Source of the DNA: Ulva prolifera
Taxonomy: Eukaryota > Chlorophyta > Ulvophyceae > Ulvales > Ulvaceae
NCBI GenBank assembly: GCA_023078555.1
Contig: CM041203.1
Location: 5,416,538-5,480,537, forward strand
Length of the DNA: 64,000 nucleotides
Reading direction: 5' to 3'
The position numbers and the translations under genes were made by a program. Below, piece after piece: positions 49,679-60,100 of the stretch (positions within the stretch are counted from its first letter, which is position 1; each line of letters starts with the position of its first letter). Below the pieces are notes generated by a model that was not told where the DNA came from, searched no databases, and saw only the letters and a program-made list of their open reading frames with translations.

Positions 49679-50049
49679 GCATGTCCCGGATGGATGCACA
49701 GTGGGGGGTCTGTCGCCGTGATCATCAGTTTTTTGGGGCCGGCTGCACGTTGCATGCACAGCTGAAGCATGAGACGACGCCATTTATAGCAAATAGCTTG
49801 ACACATCCTTAGCAAGACGTGGTCACGTGCCATCACTGGCCTGGCCAATTGACACGGCACACGCTGCCGTGTCGCTGTTCCAAACTGTCCCACCGTCGAG
49901 AGCACCTCACCCACGGGCCACTGCGTCAAATGCATTGATCTTTTTTGCAAAGTTAAAGACTTGCGCGTGCTCATCCGAGGCCTGGTTACGGCAAAGGCTA
50001 GGCACGCCACTTCCGTTGTCCACGCGAGTCCCACCACTGTGTCGACTGC

Positions 50050-50122
50050 TGTTGATTCGTATGAGATTCGGGTTTAGTGTTTGTTTTCTCCCGTTCACTC
50101 TTTTGTAATATAGGAACTACTT
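50050..50122 (+). mobile_element. Family B retroposon, 73 bp, 5'-truncated, with target duplication
   Basis: Starts inside the element at TGTTGATTCGTATGAGATTC and ends CCCGTTCACTCTTTTGTAAT. It is flanked by the exact repeat TGTCGACTGC at 50040-50049 and 50123-50132. Confidence 0.9.
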
Positions 50123-50465
50123 TGTCGACTGCCTTGCACATTAACATTGCCATGGCCACCAAGATGTATCAGGTAGCTGCAGAAATTTGATTGCGAACGG
50201 GTTGTGCTCACTGCACTCTGACTCGTTGAGCTCTGCGCTGGTGCCGGGCGCTGAATAGACTGCCTTGCTGAATCTGACAGTCCATTGCTGCTTTCAGAGT
50301 TCTGCATGCACTTGGGGAGCCGGGCCTTTGTCCTGCAACCTAGCGAGTGGTTCGCTGCTGCTGCAGGCACACGCCCCGACGGCAGCTGCCATTGGTCACT
50401 GATTGCCTGCAGCGTTCCATTGCTGCATGCATGTCACACCTTCACTTCCAGCTGACCACTGCATC

Positions 50466-53400
50466 ATGAATCACACCGCGCCAAGGCCGTTCATCTCGCC
50501 AGCCTACTCAGCCTTGCCCCACGCGCACAACGCCCGCCAGCGCCTGCGGCACGTGGCCATGTGTGCAACCCACCGCCTCTGCACACGGCCCACCCCCGCC
50601 CCCCACACGCTCCCCGCCCCCCTGCCTCCCGCGACGACGAACCCCGTGCAGCGCGCGTGGCATGCACAGCACAGACAGCGGCGCAGCGGCGGCCGCGCCG
50701 CGGCCGCGTCGGTCTCAGCGCCGGGGTCTCCGTCAGACCCCACCGCAGAAAAAGCTGCGGCAGATGGAGACACGGACAAAGCGGCGCCGCAGGTGCTGGC
50801 GGGGCGGACGGTCGCGGTGGTTGGCGGCGGGCCGGGGGGCATGCTGTGCGCTGCGCACCTCGCCCGCCTCGGCGCCGCGGTGGACGTGTTTGAGAGCCGC
50901 GACCCGGCGGCGGTGGACTGCGCCCTGGCGCCGCCGCCGGTGTGGAGCATCTTTCTCGGGCCCAACGCGATAAAGTCCATTAAGGCAGCCGGCCTCAGCC
51001 CCGACTTTGGGCCCCAGTGGAGGTGCGTGGACCCATCGTGGTGCTGGCCGGATCACTGTAGCGTTGTCGGTGGTTTTGTGCTCGGCATGCATGCGGCTGA
51101 TGCATAAGCATACGTCAAAGATCTCTACTTCTTTGGAAAAGTGTCGAAATCACGGTACTGACACAGGCAGCTTGGTACTGCAGCTAGAGGGCCAACAGTG
51201 ACCTTGCGGAATGCTTGGGCATGCATATGTCTGCAACGATATACATATGTCTGCAACGATATACATATGTCTGCAACGATATACCAGCTATACGTCTGCA
51301 ACTGGTTCGCTTGCGCGGGAATACGCACAGCCATATGATTTTCGTGCATACACAGCAGCACGCACTTACTTGGGCTTGGGCGTGGTCTGGCTTTGTTGCG
51401 TTGCGCGGTTATGGTGTTGCTGCGCTGGTGTGTGTTGCAAGGATAAAGCCGACGAGGCAGGTAGCATCGCAGAAACACATCCGAGCAACAGCCAGAATCC
51501 GCAGTAGAACAAGCAACCGTCCAGTATCAATGCCATGCCGGCACCAGGTATTGTACCAGCCATTTGCAAGCAGGCTGTCCACTGCGCAGTGCTCGTCCTC
51601 ACTCACGCTCGCACACACGAACACCCCTGGTTGCTGCTCACGGTGCTACCTGCCTTGCTTGCTCTGTTCGTTGGAACACACACCAACACCCCAACACACT
51701 TACCAGCTCACCCTTGAGCATTCACCTGCACCCCCACCCACAAACACACCCATGTCGGCTGGTGTGTTGCACAGGGGGGTGCTGTGCGCAGGTGTGGTGG
51801 TGTTGTGCGTGGTTGTGCGGGTGTGTGTTCGTTGGGTGTCTGTCATGCTGTGACTGGGCGCCGGTGGGTGAGCATTACCTGCTATGCATGCATTCGGGTG
51901 TTGGTGTGCCTGCTCGTCGCCCTGGCGGTGCTGCCGGCCACTCTGGCTTTGTCCTTGTAACATAACGGGGGGCGGCTGAGCGGGCAAGTGTGTTGCGTTG
52001 TTGGTTGTTGGGAGTGGGAGCCTGGGAGTCCCCTGAAGGTTGCTGCGGGATGCGGGTACGGCCATGCGTGTGTGTTACAAGGACAAAGCAAGGCAGGTAG
52101 CACCGCGAGCAAGAGCCATGCGTGTGCGGGTGTGTCTCTGTAAAAATGCACAGTCCCGTGTCCGCATGCATGCGCGAGGGCGTGGAATGGTGATGCCTGT
52201 GCTGCATGCGTATCAGACCCATCCTTTCTGAAATACAGCAAACAATACAGCTAGCTCATTCAGTGCATACGTGCTGCTACTGAACTGGGCACAATGCTTC
52301 GCTTGCCGTGCAGGTTCGAGGGTGGCGCACAGCATGCCATTGACAAGCCGACGGTGTTTCGAGGCGAGTGGGCAGCGAAGCAAAAGCAAGAAGGCATGAG
52401 CGCGAAATCACCTCAGAACGTGCTCGCAACGCAATACGGCATTGTGGATCACCTGCAGGCGGAGTGCGGCCGCGTGTACGGCGACGCCGTGAGGGTGCAC
52501 TACGGCATGCGCGCCGTCGGCGGCGACGTGTGCGCGGGGGAGGTGGTGCTGCGGGACGCCGCCGGGGAGCAAGTGGCGCGTGCGTTTGACATGATCATCG
52601 GGGCTGACGGTGTCAGGTCCACAGTGCGGCAGCTCATGCAGCAGCAGGTGCGGAGCTCATGCAGCACGAATGTGCAGGATTGCAATTTTGCAAGTTCGGA
52701 TGCTTCATTGCGAGTTCAAACACTTCGCACAGCAACAGTAAGACACACTTTCTGAAGCTTTTTAATACACAGGGCGGTGGGTGCTCGCAGATCGCCATCA
52801 CTCTTTGGCGGCACTGCTGTATAATTGAGGTTCAATGCAGGACAAGCAGCTGGAGGCAAAGGTAGAGGAGAGCGCAGTAGGCATGGTCGTCAACCGCGTC
52901 ACCTCCCCCGGCCACCCCGCCACCTTTGCCACCCTCGACACACCAAGTGGGCAGCCGTTTGAGGGTGTCCCTGAGGGCTACGAGGGTGCGGCGGACGGAT
53001 GCTGCTTCCACTCTGTCCCCCCCGCGCCAGGCGCGCCCCCCGCGTTTGGAGTGTGCGCCGTCTCGGTTCGCCGCGGCGGCGCCGAAGTCGTGCTGAACAT
53101 CTCAACCGACAAGAAGGTAGTGTCCAAGATGAGGTCGGCGGAGGAGGTGGAGGCGCAGCTCGTGGCGGCGTTCCCGCAGCTGCCGAAGCTGTGGCTGAGG
53201 GAGACGGCTCAGATGATACAGGACGAGGCGCTAGATGAGGGCCTGCGGCTGAGGTGCGGAGCTGGTCGCTTCACAGCAAGCAGCGGAATCTCAGACATGA
53301 AGGACACACATGCTCACACTTGCAGGTCCCCGACCTTTGTCACCTGCAGCAAGCTGGCGTCCGGGCGGGCGGTGCTCCTCGGCGACGCCGCCCACGCCGT

Positions 53401-54189
53401 CTCCCCCAACGTCGGCGCAGGATGCACATCCGCACTTCAAGACTCCCAGATCCTCTCGTGCGCATGCATTGCAGCCGCCGGCGACATCGCCACGGCGGCG
53501 CGGCGCTTTGACGCGGACCGCCTGGCGGACGCCCAAACGCTGACCCAGGTCTCCAAGAGCATAGATGCAGTCGCAAACTACAAGTTCCACGGTAGCGTGA
53601 TTGCGGCGGCTGTGGGGATGCCGTACTATCTAGCCCGCCAGGCCGCACAGATGCCCCCATCCAACACATTATCAGGCACGCTGCATGCCCAAGGTACATG
53701 CATGTGGATCTCCAGGCATCCCGTCATATGATACGCCAGGCGCTCCCCTGCGCAGGCAGGGTTGCATTTGCTATGCATTACTGTGGCGATGTGCAAGGAT
53801 CCGCCGGCATAGCGGCCACGTCTCTGGATTGCCGCAGCTACGCTGTGCTGTGCTGTCACACGGTGCCGCGATGCCCGATGTGCCGTAAACGCCGCCAGCT
53901 GGCGGCTATCACTGCATGCACTAGTGCATGCAACAGGCCACGGTAGCGGTGTACGCTGGTGATGACGCGACATGACTGACCCCGTGGCTGGTACGCAGGG
54001 ATCCTGAAGGCAGACTTCAACACCGGGGCCATCCTCCAGGGCTCTGATGAGTTCAGTGGCATCAGGAGGGGCATGCGGGCGTACGTCGCGCGGCTTGCAG
54101 CGCTCGCGCTCACGGCAGTCGTTGCCACAGGCGCCATGGTCTGGAGCGCCTTTGTGATGCTTCCACTCTTGATGTCCATGGGCCAGTAG
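50466..54189 (+). CDS. FAD-dependent monooxygenase, KMO-like, copy 5
   Basis: Exons: 50466-51022, 52314-52647, 52841-53253, 53326-53693, 53999-54189; 620 residues; phases 2, 0, 2, 1. Residue map: basic leader about 1-110 (MNHTAPRPFISPAYSA, then repeated Arg/Ala); GGGPGG at 120-125 for the FAD ADP part; GADG at 282-285; GDAAH at 454-458; hydrophobic anchor about 587-615 with only a few residues after it. A leader plus C-terminal anchor suggests an organelle membrane, like KMO in the outer mitochondrial membrane, but the compartment is not shown. Intron 3 is only 72 bp, a multiple of three without a stop, so retention would add 24 residues in frame. Intron 1 (1,291 bp) contains a 20-bp repeat array and four family A insertions. 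This is a good reference copy for the family. Confidence 0.88.
51224..51285 (+). repeat. 20-bp tandem array, about three units
   Basis: CATATGTCTGCAACGATATA is repeated head to tail with a period of 20 bp, in intron 1 of copy 5. There are no spacers between the units. Confidence 0.93.
51432..51472 (-). mobile_element. Family A retroposon copy
   Basis: TGTTGCAAGGATAAAGCCGA, then GGCAGGTAGCATCGCAG. No target duplication seen. Intron 1 of copy 5. Confidence 0.65.
51628..51677 (+). mobile_element. Family A retroposon, 50 bp, with target duplication
   Basis: CACGGTGCTACCTGCCTTGC, then TTGCTCTGTTCGTTGGA. It is flanked by ACACACGAACACCCC (51613-51627) and ACACACCAACACCCC (51678-51692), 14 of 15 identical. 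Intron 1 of copy 5. Confidence 0.82.
51924..51960 (+). mobile_element. Family A retroposon copy
   Basis: GGCGGTGCTGCCGGCCACTC, then TGGCTTTGTCCTTGTAA. Flanks not resolved. Intron 1 of copy 5. Confidence 0.65.
52073..52114 (-). mobile_element. Family A retroposon, 42 bp, with 12-bp target duplication
   Basis: The cleanest short copy: TGTTACAAGGACAAAGCAAG, then GCAGGTAGCACCGCGAGC. It is flanked by the exact repeat GCCATGCGTGTG at 52061-52072 and 52115-52126. Intron 1 of copy 5. Confidence 0.92.
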
Positions 54190-54222
54190 CTGCCAGCGCA
54201 CCAGTAGCTGCCAGCGCATCAA
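54184..54222 (+). repeat. 18-bp duplication spanning the stop codon of copy 5
   Basis: CAGTAGCTGCCAGCGCA occurs twice in succession; the first CAGTAG contains the stop of copy 5. Confidence 0.85.
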
Positions 54223-57123
54223 CGATTGTCTTCGAGGGGGTGGTTGTTCTTGGAGTTGTAGTTTGATAAAGCCTGTAGCAACACTGTAGCCTGGCAGGCT
54301 ACAGCAAGGTCGCGGGAGCATGTTCAGCTGCAGTACTAGTTGCAGGAGCTTGGTCTGAGGTGCAGGGCCTGTTGCCGCAACGCGGCTCCGATTCGAAAGC
54401 AATGAATGATGGCCAGATGCGTGTAGGCGCGAACACCTCAACGATCTCCCGAGAAGCAGCTTCTCTTGTGCAGTCGTTATCGTGCAGCTGGCCCCTCAGC
54501 CAGAGCCGCGTGCGGCGGAGCTTGAAGCACCCTCGTATTTGTCCTCTTTGTCCCTAACGTGCAGGCCCAAACACAGTCCCACACGCCACTACGGCGCTGG
54601 CCCATATGTGACTTTATCCTTGAAACACTCAGCGTTGATTGGAGCAGACCCCCTGCATCCGGTAGGGCATGCGGCCAGTGCTCATCACAGTCCTCGGTCA
54701 TGCGAGATGACATGGTCCGACCTGCGGAATGTATTGACAGCAGGGCACGCACACACGCATCACTCCGTCTGGCCCTGGACTGGGTCGTCCATGCCCGCAT
54801 CATACTGCAACCCCTGCTCACGCAACACGACTGTGCCCGGCTTCTGACACAGCTGTGCATCACCTCACTGACGCAGACAACAACCGCAGCACACACTGGA
54901 CAAAGGCGTCTTTGGGAGTACGCCCACAAGCAGAGGCCACATTCCAAAACCGCCCGACGATCGGCTCTGCAGCTTTGCTCATGTACACACACGATGTCGC
55001 AGTCAGCAGAGAACGGGGAAAACCGAACGCAGCATGATCAGGCACGTCCTCCACAAGCGGGACCGCTTCCTGGACTCCACCCGCTTCGCCGTTGCACACG
55101 TCACACGTGCCGCAGCGGCCACGTATGAGGGCGCCGGCGCATGCGTGATCACGGTGTCCACGGCAGCCACCTCAAGGCGCGCAGTGCCCACGGCAATTTC
55201 ACTCCACTCGGCAATCCTACTCCACACCTGCGTCCCATGCGCGGGCACGGTAGCACAGCTTGTTGACAGAAGCCAGTCCGGTGCAAGAGACGTCCAGGCG
55301 CAAGGCACGAGCCAGGCGTTCACGGCACATCCGGGCCTCCACTGCCACATTCTTCCAAACTATGGGGTGGTCCGGTCCAGCGGCTGCGCCTGCACTGCAT
55401 TTGCATGGAAGGTGGGGCTGGGGGGGCATGTCTAGACATCTATCGGGACGCGGAACCCCAGGTCCCGCCGTTTCGCCCGGCGAACTCCTGTCCTTCGCTG
55501 TGCTTGCTTCCCGCCCGCCCGCCATGGCCACAGGCAACATGTCGAGGCCGATGCGCCGGACCTCGACCTCGGCTAAGTGGTCCGCGATGCCTGCCTCACC
55601 TCTGGCTGGGCCTCCAGTAGCTTCCCAGACGCGACTGCAGCCGGCAGGCCGCTTCTGTCAGATCATTCACGCTGCCCTGGGAACATGCCTTTACCATGAC
55701 GCGCGGCCGTGGCATTGTGGCATGTGTGCAGCCGTGCGCGGCAACATTGGAGCTTGCAAGCTGTCGCTGATCGCCTCCAGCATTGGATGCTGTATGTTGG
55801 GAGGTGGTCCGTGGAGTTTTGTCTGGCACGACGGCGGCTGCCATCGGGGAATCATTCATGCCGGCGGCCCATGCGACGACTACACCGCACATTGCAAATT
55901 CCTGCCTGTCGGTCAAGCACAAAGGGTCTTAAACAGGATGATGTCCAATTGTGATGGTACATCATTTGATAACAATGACATCCACATTTATCTGCCCCTC
56001 CACTGACGTGTATACCTGTCTAAATCCGCCCACATCCACAGGTGCGTGCTTTCGTATCGCAATGATTTATTCCGACCGCAAATCTATCTAAGCCGATCGT
56101 CCCGATAATCCATGAGACTCGTCAAAGCTTTGACTCACTCGATGAGTCGCGCATTTGACCACATTGTCTCTGCTCGAGGTCCCTGTGGATCTGCGCGAAG
56201 CCATGGCAGTTTCCCGTAGCACCTAGTAGCACTATAGTCGACACCACAAACGAACGCTGCAGATCAGAGACATCAGACCCGAGATAAGTCTTCTGCTGCG
56301 TAAGCGCTTTAAATTTCCAGACATTACTTGTCTAGAGTAAGCACTCGGTGTCCGTCGCTGTGATCAGGAACATTGGAGGCTTTACCGGTCGCACGTTTTG
56401 GCGCGACCTCAAGCGTGACACAACGTTGATTGATATCATTAACTCTCTCGACAGTCTGTCTATTGCCATGGCCGTATGGCATCAGTCTCCCCAGTCGGTG
56501 CCCTGGTCAGAACACACCGCGCTTCTCCGTTCTGACTGAAGCTTGCTACCATCCGGAGGCAACTTCTGAGCCATGATATGCAAACAACTGCATGAAACAC
56601 TTATTGATGTTATGATCGTGAGAGCCTGCACGGACCTTCATGCATGAACGGCCTGAGCCTGCCGCTTCCGTTTGGCGAGCAAGTCCCAGTACTTGCGAGG
56701 TACAGTACGGTGTCGCCTGCTGTACACAGATCCATCTAATGATCTTCGGACTATAGGGCAGCAGCAGAACATCAATTGTGTCTGGCAGGTGCCGACGGGG
56801 CTGTGTTCACTGCACTCAATTCAAAATACAGTACTCGAAGCCTGTAGCTGCGGTCGGGCCTGATATCATGATGAATTTGCAGAATGGCCCACTGCCGAGG
56901 TGAGTACCGCGGCCCATGGACAGTCAGCTCTGCATGTGGATCCATATGCACCCTTCAAACAAGCCGGTGTGTAGCTGCAGGTGTGTAGTCGGCAGTGATC
57001 GCCCCTGGGGCCGGGACTCGGACTTGACCTGACAGCGTGTGCCTTGAAGCCTCCTGGACGCCCGCGGCCAGAACCACTCCGAGCTTGTACATAAAACCAA
57101 CGCTTGTAGCGCAACACAGCATC
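54223..57123. other. Spacer between copies 5 and 6; GC-rich block of possible retroelement origin
   Basis: 54540-55650 is GC-rich with long but mutually overlapping frames (54559-55128 and 55260-56006 plus, 54477-54992 minus). It shares ACCTGCGGAATGTAT and a diverged tail (CTTTATCCTTGAAACAC near 54613) with the long family A-related element. It may be a decayed element; no reverse transcriptase or other domain is recognisable. 56000-57100 is plain spacer. Confidence 0.4.
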
Positions 57124-60100
57124 ATGTCTACCCACACGCCACACCCAGTCATCTCCCCAGCCCGTACAGCCTGCAATCAGCCGCACAAGGCCCACCTGCG
57201 CCTGCCGCAACCCGTCAGGCATGCTGCACGCACGCCCCACCAGCGCACTCTGGCCACCCCGACCCCCGCCCGCCACAGTCACGTTCTTCCAAGTCCCCGC
57301 CTGCTCCCGCCCACGGCCCTCTCGCATCATGCACAGCGCAGGCAGCGGCGCGGCGGCGCCCCCACCGCGGCGGCGTCAGCGTCAGCGTCAGCATCCGAGC
57401 ATCCGGCCGAGCCTACCGCAGCCGACATCACGGCGGAGGGAGATGCTGCTGAGGCGGCGCCGCATGTGCTGGCGGGGCGGGCGGTCGCGGTCATCGGCGG
57501 CGGGCCGGGGGGCATGCTGTGCGCTGCGCACCTCGCCCGCCTCGGCGCCGCCGTGGACGTGTTTGAGAGCCGCGACCCGGAGGCCGTGGATGAGGGTGCG
57601 GTTCCGCCGGCGGTGTGGAGCATCGCGCTGAGCTCGATCGCCAGCCGAGCTGTTGCAGCCGCTGGCCTGAACCCGGACTTTGGTCCACGGTGGAGGTATG
57701 CCTCATGCATTTTTCTGTGTTGTTCATTGGATGCTGCCTGCCTCCTCGCCTTTGTAGCTGTGTCACACCGGTACCATGCAGCAGAGGTATGCATGAAAAT
57801 CTCCGCTGCATTGGCTGTGTCTAGTCGAAAGGTTCGTGATCGAAGAACTTTCTCTCAAGTGACGAAGTTCTCACATAGCCATTTACAAGAGAGATAGATA
57901 TATCTATATATCTATCTCTCTACATAGATACTATGCAGTGGCACTACATTCGGAACGCATGAGGCATTCATCGCTGTTTGAGATCCATCAAGAGAGATCC
58001 ATCTAGCTATCTATATGTGTGAGATCTGCAATGCACAGTGATGCTATGCCACAGGCGCGATGGCCACGGTTTTGTGCGAGGCCATGCCCCGGCGCAAACG
58101 GCGCTCCCGTTCACGCTCAGCAGTGATGGTTAGTGCAAACGTGCGTCAAGCCGCGCAGCTGTTGTCTGCAGTAAAACAGGCAAGTAGGTCCATACTCATG
58201 ACAAGCCACATCCTCTCAGAGACTCGCTGGACTTCTGGTTTTGGTTGGATTGACCGGCAGTGCGGCGTACAAGCCAGGCTTGTGCAGATTTGAAGGATCC
58301 GCCGCGCTCACAGCCGAAGCACCACCGCTGTACTTTGGGAAGTGGGCCAAGGCTACACCAGGGGCTCCTGCCGGACAGGACATCATAGCACTCGCTACAC
58401 AGCCAGGAATTGTGGCACATCTGACGGCGGAGTGCAGCCGCGTGTATGGCGACACTGTCAGGGTGCACTACGGCATGCGCGCCGTCGGCGGAGATGTGTG
58501 CGCGGGGAGAGTCGTCCTGCAAGACGCTTCCGGGCAGTGTGAGACGAGGGAGTTTGACATGGTCGTCGGTGCCGATGGCGCGCGCTCAGCCGTGCGGAAG
58601 CTGGTTCAGGAGCTGGTGCGCCGGGGCCTGACCTGCCATCCGCAAGGACAGCTTCGACAAGCGTCCCCTTAAAGCTTGTATCAACTTGATGCAGTGGTTG
58701 CTTCTATCTGTGCTGTGTACCTCGAGGATCCACACAGTGCCCGGTCTCGCCGACCTGTCTCTAGCGTTGGCTGCTCAAATCTGTAGACACAATCACTCCG
58801 AGTCGCTTCGCTGCAAACTAGTGGTCCCAGCTGCAGGACAGCGATTTCAAGGCTCGCATCTCCGAGAGCGCCATGGGCATCGTGTGCACGAACGTGACCT
58901 CCCCAGGCCACCCCTCCACCTACTCCACCCTCGACACCACCTCCGGCGAGCCCTTCCGCGCCGTGCCGGAGGGGTTTGACGGCCCGATGGAAGGGTGTGC
59001 AGCGAGTTTTGTCCGCGCGGCAAAGGGCGCGAGCCCTCGTGTCGGACTCAGCGTCGTGGCGTACCGCCACAATGGCGCCGAGGTGTCGTTCGCGCTGCTA
59101 GCGGATGCAGCGTGGCTGCGGGGGCAGGTCGCCGACTGTGGAGAAGCCGAGATCGTGGCCACGCTGGCCGACGCGTACCCGCATGTGCCACGCTTGTGGC
59201 TAGAGGAGGTCGCGGCGTTCCTGCACTCCAAGGCCGCGGACGAGTCCCTCAGGGTCCGGTGTGATGCCAGCTCAGCGCCGCTGCGCTGCATCGGGGGTGC
59301 CTGGTCATGCGTGTGTACCACACTGTGTGGAGCATACATCTCAGCAGGGCTTCATTAGTGCAATTCATGGCCCGCAGTGTGGTGTAGAGGAGCGTGTAGC
59401 GCTGCGGACGACAATGGCACACTCGTCCGCACATGGCACTCTGGGGTGCTACCTGCAGTTTTCGTCCGCTTCAGACGGGCGCGTGTCGCAGCTTCTGGCT
59501 CGCAGAGATGCATGGAGTCCATACACGATCGGCAGTTTCTTTTAGTGTGGCCGTAGGTTTCTGTGTAGAAAACCCACTTCTTCCCACCAGCCTACGCCCT
59601 GCTCTGGAAACGCATGGGATCCTCTTGCGCTCACGCCATGCATGGCCTGCAGGGCACCCCTGTTCGTTACGTGCTCCAAGATCGCGTCCGGCCGGGCGAT
59701 TCTGATCGGTGACGCGGCCCACTCCGTCTCCCCCAACCTCGGCATGGGCTGCAACGCCGCGCTCCAGGACTCCGAGGTCCTCTCGCGCGCATGCATCGCG
59801 GCCGCCGGTGACGTGGAGGCCGCCGCACAGGAGTACAACACGCAGCGGCTAGAGGCGGTGCAGGTCCTCACGCACGTGTCTGAGCGCCTGGATGGAGCCA
59901 CCAACTTCAATTTTCACCGCAACGTCGCCTCTGTGATTGTCGGCCTGCCGTACCTCATACCTCAGGTAGTACGTGCAGCGTCGCGGCGGATGCCTGTTCC
60001 TGGTGCGGCGCCTGGGCCTCCACTTGTGCTGTTCTGCCCTGGCCAATCTTGAGACCTCGCATCTTCAGTGTGCGATTCCACTCGCGGGTGACGTCTCACA

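Larger units (their letters stand above)
46465..50465. other. Spacer between copies 4 and 5, no firm gene
   Basis: A 67-codon ATG frame at 46830-47033 and the overlapping frame 46948-47211 (with FDYDSGPGRLL) might be exons or a relic; I recognise neither. The remainder holds a perfect palindrome, one long family A-related block and two family B copies. Confidence 0.4.

Noticed and set aside
51224..51285. Short regular repeats that could be taken for a CRISPR array
   Set aside because: The units are contiguous 20-mers without spacers, in an intron of a eukaryotic gene; this is a small satellite.
6716..52114. Family A blocks as tRNA genes, riboswitches or promoter elements
   Set aside because: No cloverleaf or A/B boxes are visible, copies lie in both orientations and in introns, and exact flanking duplications show insertion.
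52835..53731. A single uninterrupted 298-codon frame covering exons 3 and 4 of copy 5
   Set aside because: The continuity comes from a 72-bp stop-free intron; all other copies splice at the same two positions, so I keep them as separate exons.
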